Source: Verrucomicrobiota bacterium (GTDB lineage Bacteria; Chlamydiota; Chlamydiia; Chlamydiales; Rhabdochlamydiaceae). Taken from it: 64,000 nucleotides of DNA. Both the position numbers and the translations under genes were made by a program. The notes beneath the pieces were generated by a model, which searched no databases, was not told where the DNA came from, and saw only the letters and a list, made by a program, of their open reading frames with translations. The stretch covers positions 62,001 to 126,000 of the forward strand of contig JAFEGJ010000007.1 in NCBI GenBank assembly GCA_018240015.1, written 5' to 3'. Numbering within the stretch: position 1 is the first letter of the stretch; each line of letters begins with the position of its first letter. Below, piece after piece: positions 61,970 through 64,000 of this stretch.

Positions 61970-64000
61970 AGCTCTTGCGTCAGGTAGGTGATGTCAAAGG
62001 CTTGCAAGGTGTCGCCTTCTTTGATGTCAGTAAAGCCTTGCAGGAGAATTCCGCATTCGTGTCCTTTGGAGACTTCGCGGACGTCTTCTTTGACGCGTTT
62101 GAGGGAAGCGAGCGGGCCTTTCCAGATAACTTCTTTGTCGCGAACAACGCGGACGTGGCTATTGCGACGGATGATACCATCGGTGACTTGGCAACCAGCG
62201 ATGAGACCGAGCTGAGAAGATTTGAAGACAGCTTTGACGGCAGCTTCGCCGATGTCGTTTTCTTGAGGAATTTTATCGAGAAGGTCAATCATGAGCTGTT
62301 TCACATCATCGACAGCGTGGTAGATGATGTCGTGGAGGCGAACATTAACTTTGTGCTGCTTGATGAGGCTATCTGCTCTGCTTTCGATGGCGGTGTGGAA
62401 CCCGAGGATTACAGCTTTTGAAGCAGCGGCCAGTTCGATGTCGGACTCTGAAACTTCTCCGACTTCTGCGGAGGTGATGTTGAGTTCGATTTTTTCGGAT
62501 TTGATTTTCTCAAGAGAGTGTTTGAGAGCCTCGAGGGATCCTTGCACGTCGGCGCGCAGGATAACAGCGAGCATTTTTTTCTCTTGTTTTTGGACTTGCT
62601 GGGCGAGGAGATTTTCAAGACCGCCGCGCTTGACTTGAAGGAGAGTGTGTTTGCGCTGGAGGATCCGTTTTTCTGAGAGTTCGCGAGCTTCTTTTTCGTT
62701 TTTCACGACGATAAATTCACTGCCGGCTTCAGGAAGTCCTGAGAGTCCTGTGATTTTAGCGGGAGTCGAGGGTCCTGCTTCCTGCATCTCGCGTCCATGC
62801 TCATCGTGCATGCTCTTGACGCGACCAAAGTGTTGATCGAATACGACGGCGTCACCGAGGCGAAGAGTTCCGTTTTGGACGAGCACGGTTGCTACAGCAC
62901 CGAGTCCTTTGTGCATTTGAGATTCGATAACGGTTCCTCTGGCCCGCGTGGCGGGATTGGCGCGGAGCTCTAAGATTTCGGCTTGCAGGGCAAGCATTTC
63001 TAAAAGTTGGGGGATGCCAGCGCCAGTAAGAGCAGAGCAATTTACGGTGATCGTGGTGCCTCCCCATGTCTCGGGCAGGAGTTCATGCTCGGCGAGCTGG
63101 CGGTAGATATTTTCGGCGTTGAAATTGGGTTTGTCGGATTTATTCAGAGCGACCATGATGGGCACGCCGGCAACTTTCGCCTGGTTCATAGCTTCGACGG
63201 TCTGGGCGCGGATGCCTTCATCTCCTGCGATGACGAGAACGACGATGTCGGTGACGTCAGCACCGCGTTCGCGCATGGCCGAAAATGCTTCGTGGCCGGG
63301 GGTATCGAGAACGGCGAGATCTCCCACAGCTGTGTGGCATTTAAATGCACCGATGTGCTGAGTAATAGCACCGGCTTCACCTGCGGCTACGTTGGATTTG
63401 CGGATGGCGTCGATGAGGCTGGTTTTACCATGGTCGACGTGGCCCATGAAGGTGACAACAGGAGGTCTTAAGATGAGCTCATCAGCTGGACTTTCTGTGA
63501 TTTCTTGTTTGATCGTTTTGTCGGTGATCTTGATGCGCTCTTCTTCGCTAGTGTCGATGGTGATCTCGCACTGAAAATCGTGGCCGAGAAGTTGTACAGT
63601 GGTCTCATCGTCGAGCGCGTCGTTGAGCGTGAGTACGACGCCTTTCATGAAGAGGCTAGAAAGGAGCTGAGAAGCTTTGAGCTTCATTTCAGCGGCAAGA
63701 TCTTTGATCGTGATGGGAAGACGGACTTTGAGGGCTTTGGGCCTAATGACTTGCTCTTCGGTTTCCATGCGTTTTCCGCCAGCGCGGCGTTTGCGGCGCC
63801 AAATTTCGTCTTCACCAGCGCGCAGTCCTTGTCTGTCTCTGGCATCGAAGGATTTTTCATCGCCTGGTTTTCTTTGAGCCTTAAAATCACGAAAATCTTT
63901 GAAGACGGCTGCCTTCTTTGTGCGCTTTTCTTCACCTTCTTTAGGCATGGGAGCGGGAGCAACGGGAGGGCCTCTAAACCCGGGTCTTGGAGGGCCTCCA
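61966..64000 (-). CDS. infB: translation initiation factor IF-2, C-terminal part
   Basis: The gene runs off the window; 678 codons are visible and the N-terminus is missing. The frame stays open past ATG 63948 to the edge as a Gly/Pro/Arg-rich linker ([12 protein letters not shown]), typical of long IF-2 N-termini, so that ATG is not the start. The G domain has [23 protein letters not shown] and NKSD; domains II-IV follow, ending [13 protein letters not shown]. It brings fMet-tRNA to the 30S subunit. The infB-rbfA-truB-ribF-ychF order is as in Chlamydia. Confidence 0.97.
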   Translation of the reverse strand, partial: GGPPRPGFRGPPVAPAPMPKEGEEKRTKKAAVFKDFRDFKAQRKPGDEKSFDARDRQGLRAGEDEIWRRKRRAGGKRMETEEQVIRPKALKVRLPITIKDLAAEMKLKASQLLSSLFMKGVVLTLNDALDDETTVQLLGHDFQCEITIDTSEEERIKITDKTIKQEITESPADELILRPPVVTFMGHVDHGKTSLIDAIRKSNVAAGEAGAITQHIGAFKCHTAVGDLAVLDTPGHEAFSAMRERGADVTDIVVLVIAGDEGIRAQTVEAMNQAKVAGVPIMVALNKSDKPNFNAENIYRQLAEHELLPETWGGTTITVNCSALTGAGIPQLLEMLALQAEILELRANPATRARGTVIESQMHKGLGAVATVLVQNGTLRLGDAVVFDQHFGRVKSMHDEHGREMQEAGPSTPAKITGLSGLPEAGSEFIVVKNEKEARELSEKRILQRKHTLLQVKRGGLENLLAQQVQKQEKKMLAVILRADVQGSLEALKHSLEKIKSEKIELNITSAEVGEVSESDIELAAASKAVILGFHTAIESRADSLIKQHKVNVRLHDIIYHAVDDVKQLMIDLLDKIPQENDIGEAAVKAVFKSSQLGLIAGCQVTDGIIRRNSHVRVVRDKEVIWKGPLASLKRVKEDVREVSKGHECGILLQGFTDIKEGDTLQAFDITYLTQEL

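Overview
The window reads as a chromosomal segment of a member of the Chlamydiae outside the classical Chlamydiaceae, most likely an amoeba-associated (Parachlamydiales-type) lineage. The evidence is gene order as well as content. Blocks known from Chlamydia are preserved: pgsA/glgA and rplY-pth-rpsF-rpsR-rplI; marC-truA-map; a type III secretion block (chaperone, copN, sctV, sctU); and ychF-ribF-truB-rbfA-infB. Genes not expected in Chlamydiaceae are mixed in: prs, an ADP-heptose pathway, sthA, F-box/ankyrin and LRR proteins and a sugar/methyltransferase cluster. The genus cannot be fixed from the sequence alone.

Layout. 1-4.9 kb: end of an unknown gene, an F-box/ankyrin relative, rlmN, and two probable host-directed proteins (a 27-residue ankyrin-like repeat protein and a YxPY protein) closed by a clear terminator. 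4.9-15.3 kb: pgsA and glgA (convergent), an F-box plus ankyrin protein, a small glycosyltransferase, tRNA-Gln and prs, then rplY-pth-rpsF-rpsR-rplI-hldD-hldE as one tightly coupled run. 15.4-18.5 kb: an F-box-like/ankyrin protein, an unknown protein and an LRR protein. 18.5-27.6 kb: htpX, an M20 peptidase unit, a large beta-propeller protein carrying a eukaryote-type BMT5-like methyltransferase domain, then rpmB-PLD-marC-truA-map. 27.6-37.7 kb: a palindromic repeat element in front of sthA, followed by two convergent operons with two glycosyltransferases, an asparagine-synthase-like amidotransferase, a hexapeptide acetyltransferase, a WG-repeat/O-methyltransferase fusion, a glycosyltransferase/radical-SAM fusion and galE. 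37.9-45.5 kb: clpB, a small exported protein, a transglutaminase-like/TPR protein, three small TPR proteins and malQ. 45.5-51.9 kb: a protein with a textbook bipartite nuclear localisation signal, then the T3SS genes (transcribed sctU-sctV-small membrane protein-copN-chaperone). 52-59.3 kb: an insertion, relative to Chlamydia, between sctU and ychF. It carries two secreted beta-propeller paralogues around a beta-barrel gene, several palindromic and direct repeats, an rRNA methyltransferase and a DUF1016 nuclease. 59.3-64 kb: ychF, a shortened ribF, truB, rbfA and the C-terminal part of infB.

The genes suggest an obligate intracellular bacterium that secretes eukaryote-like proteins (F-box, ankyrin, LRR, NLS-bearing) through its T3SS, stores glycogen (glgA, malQ) and modifies surface or secreted molecules. 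The best candidate for an undescribed system is the convergent cluster at about 29.6-37.7 kb. The best candidates for undescribed effectors are the BMT5-like fusion and the NLS protein beside copN. Functions are assigned by reading motifs; no database search or structure prediction was run.
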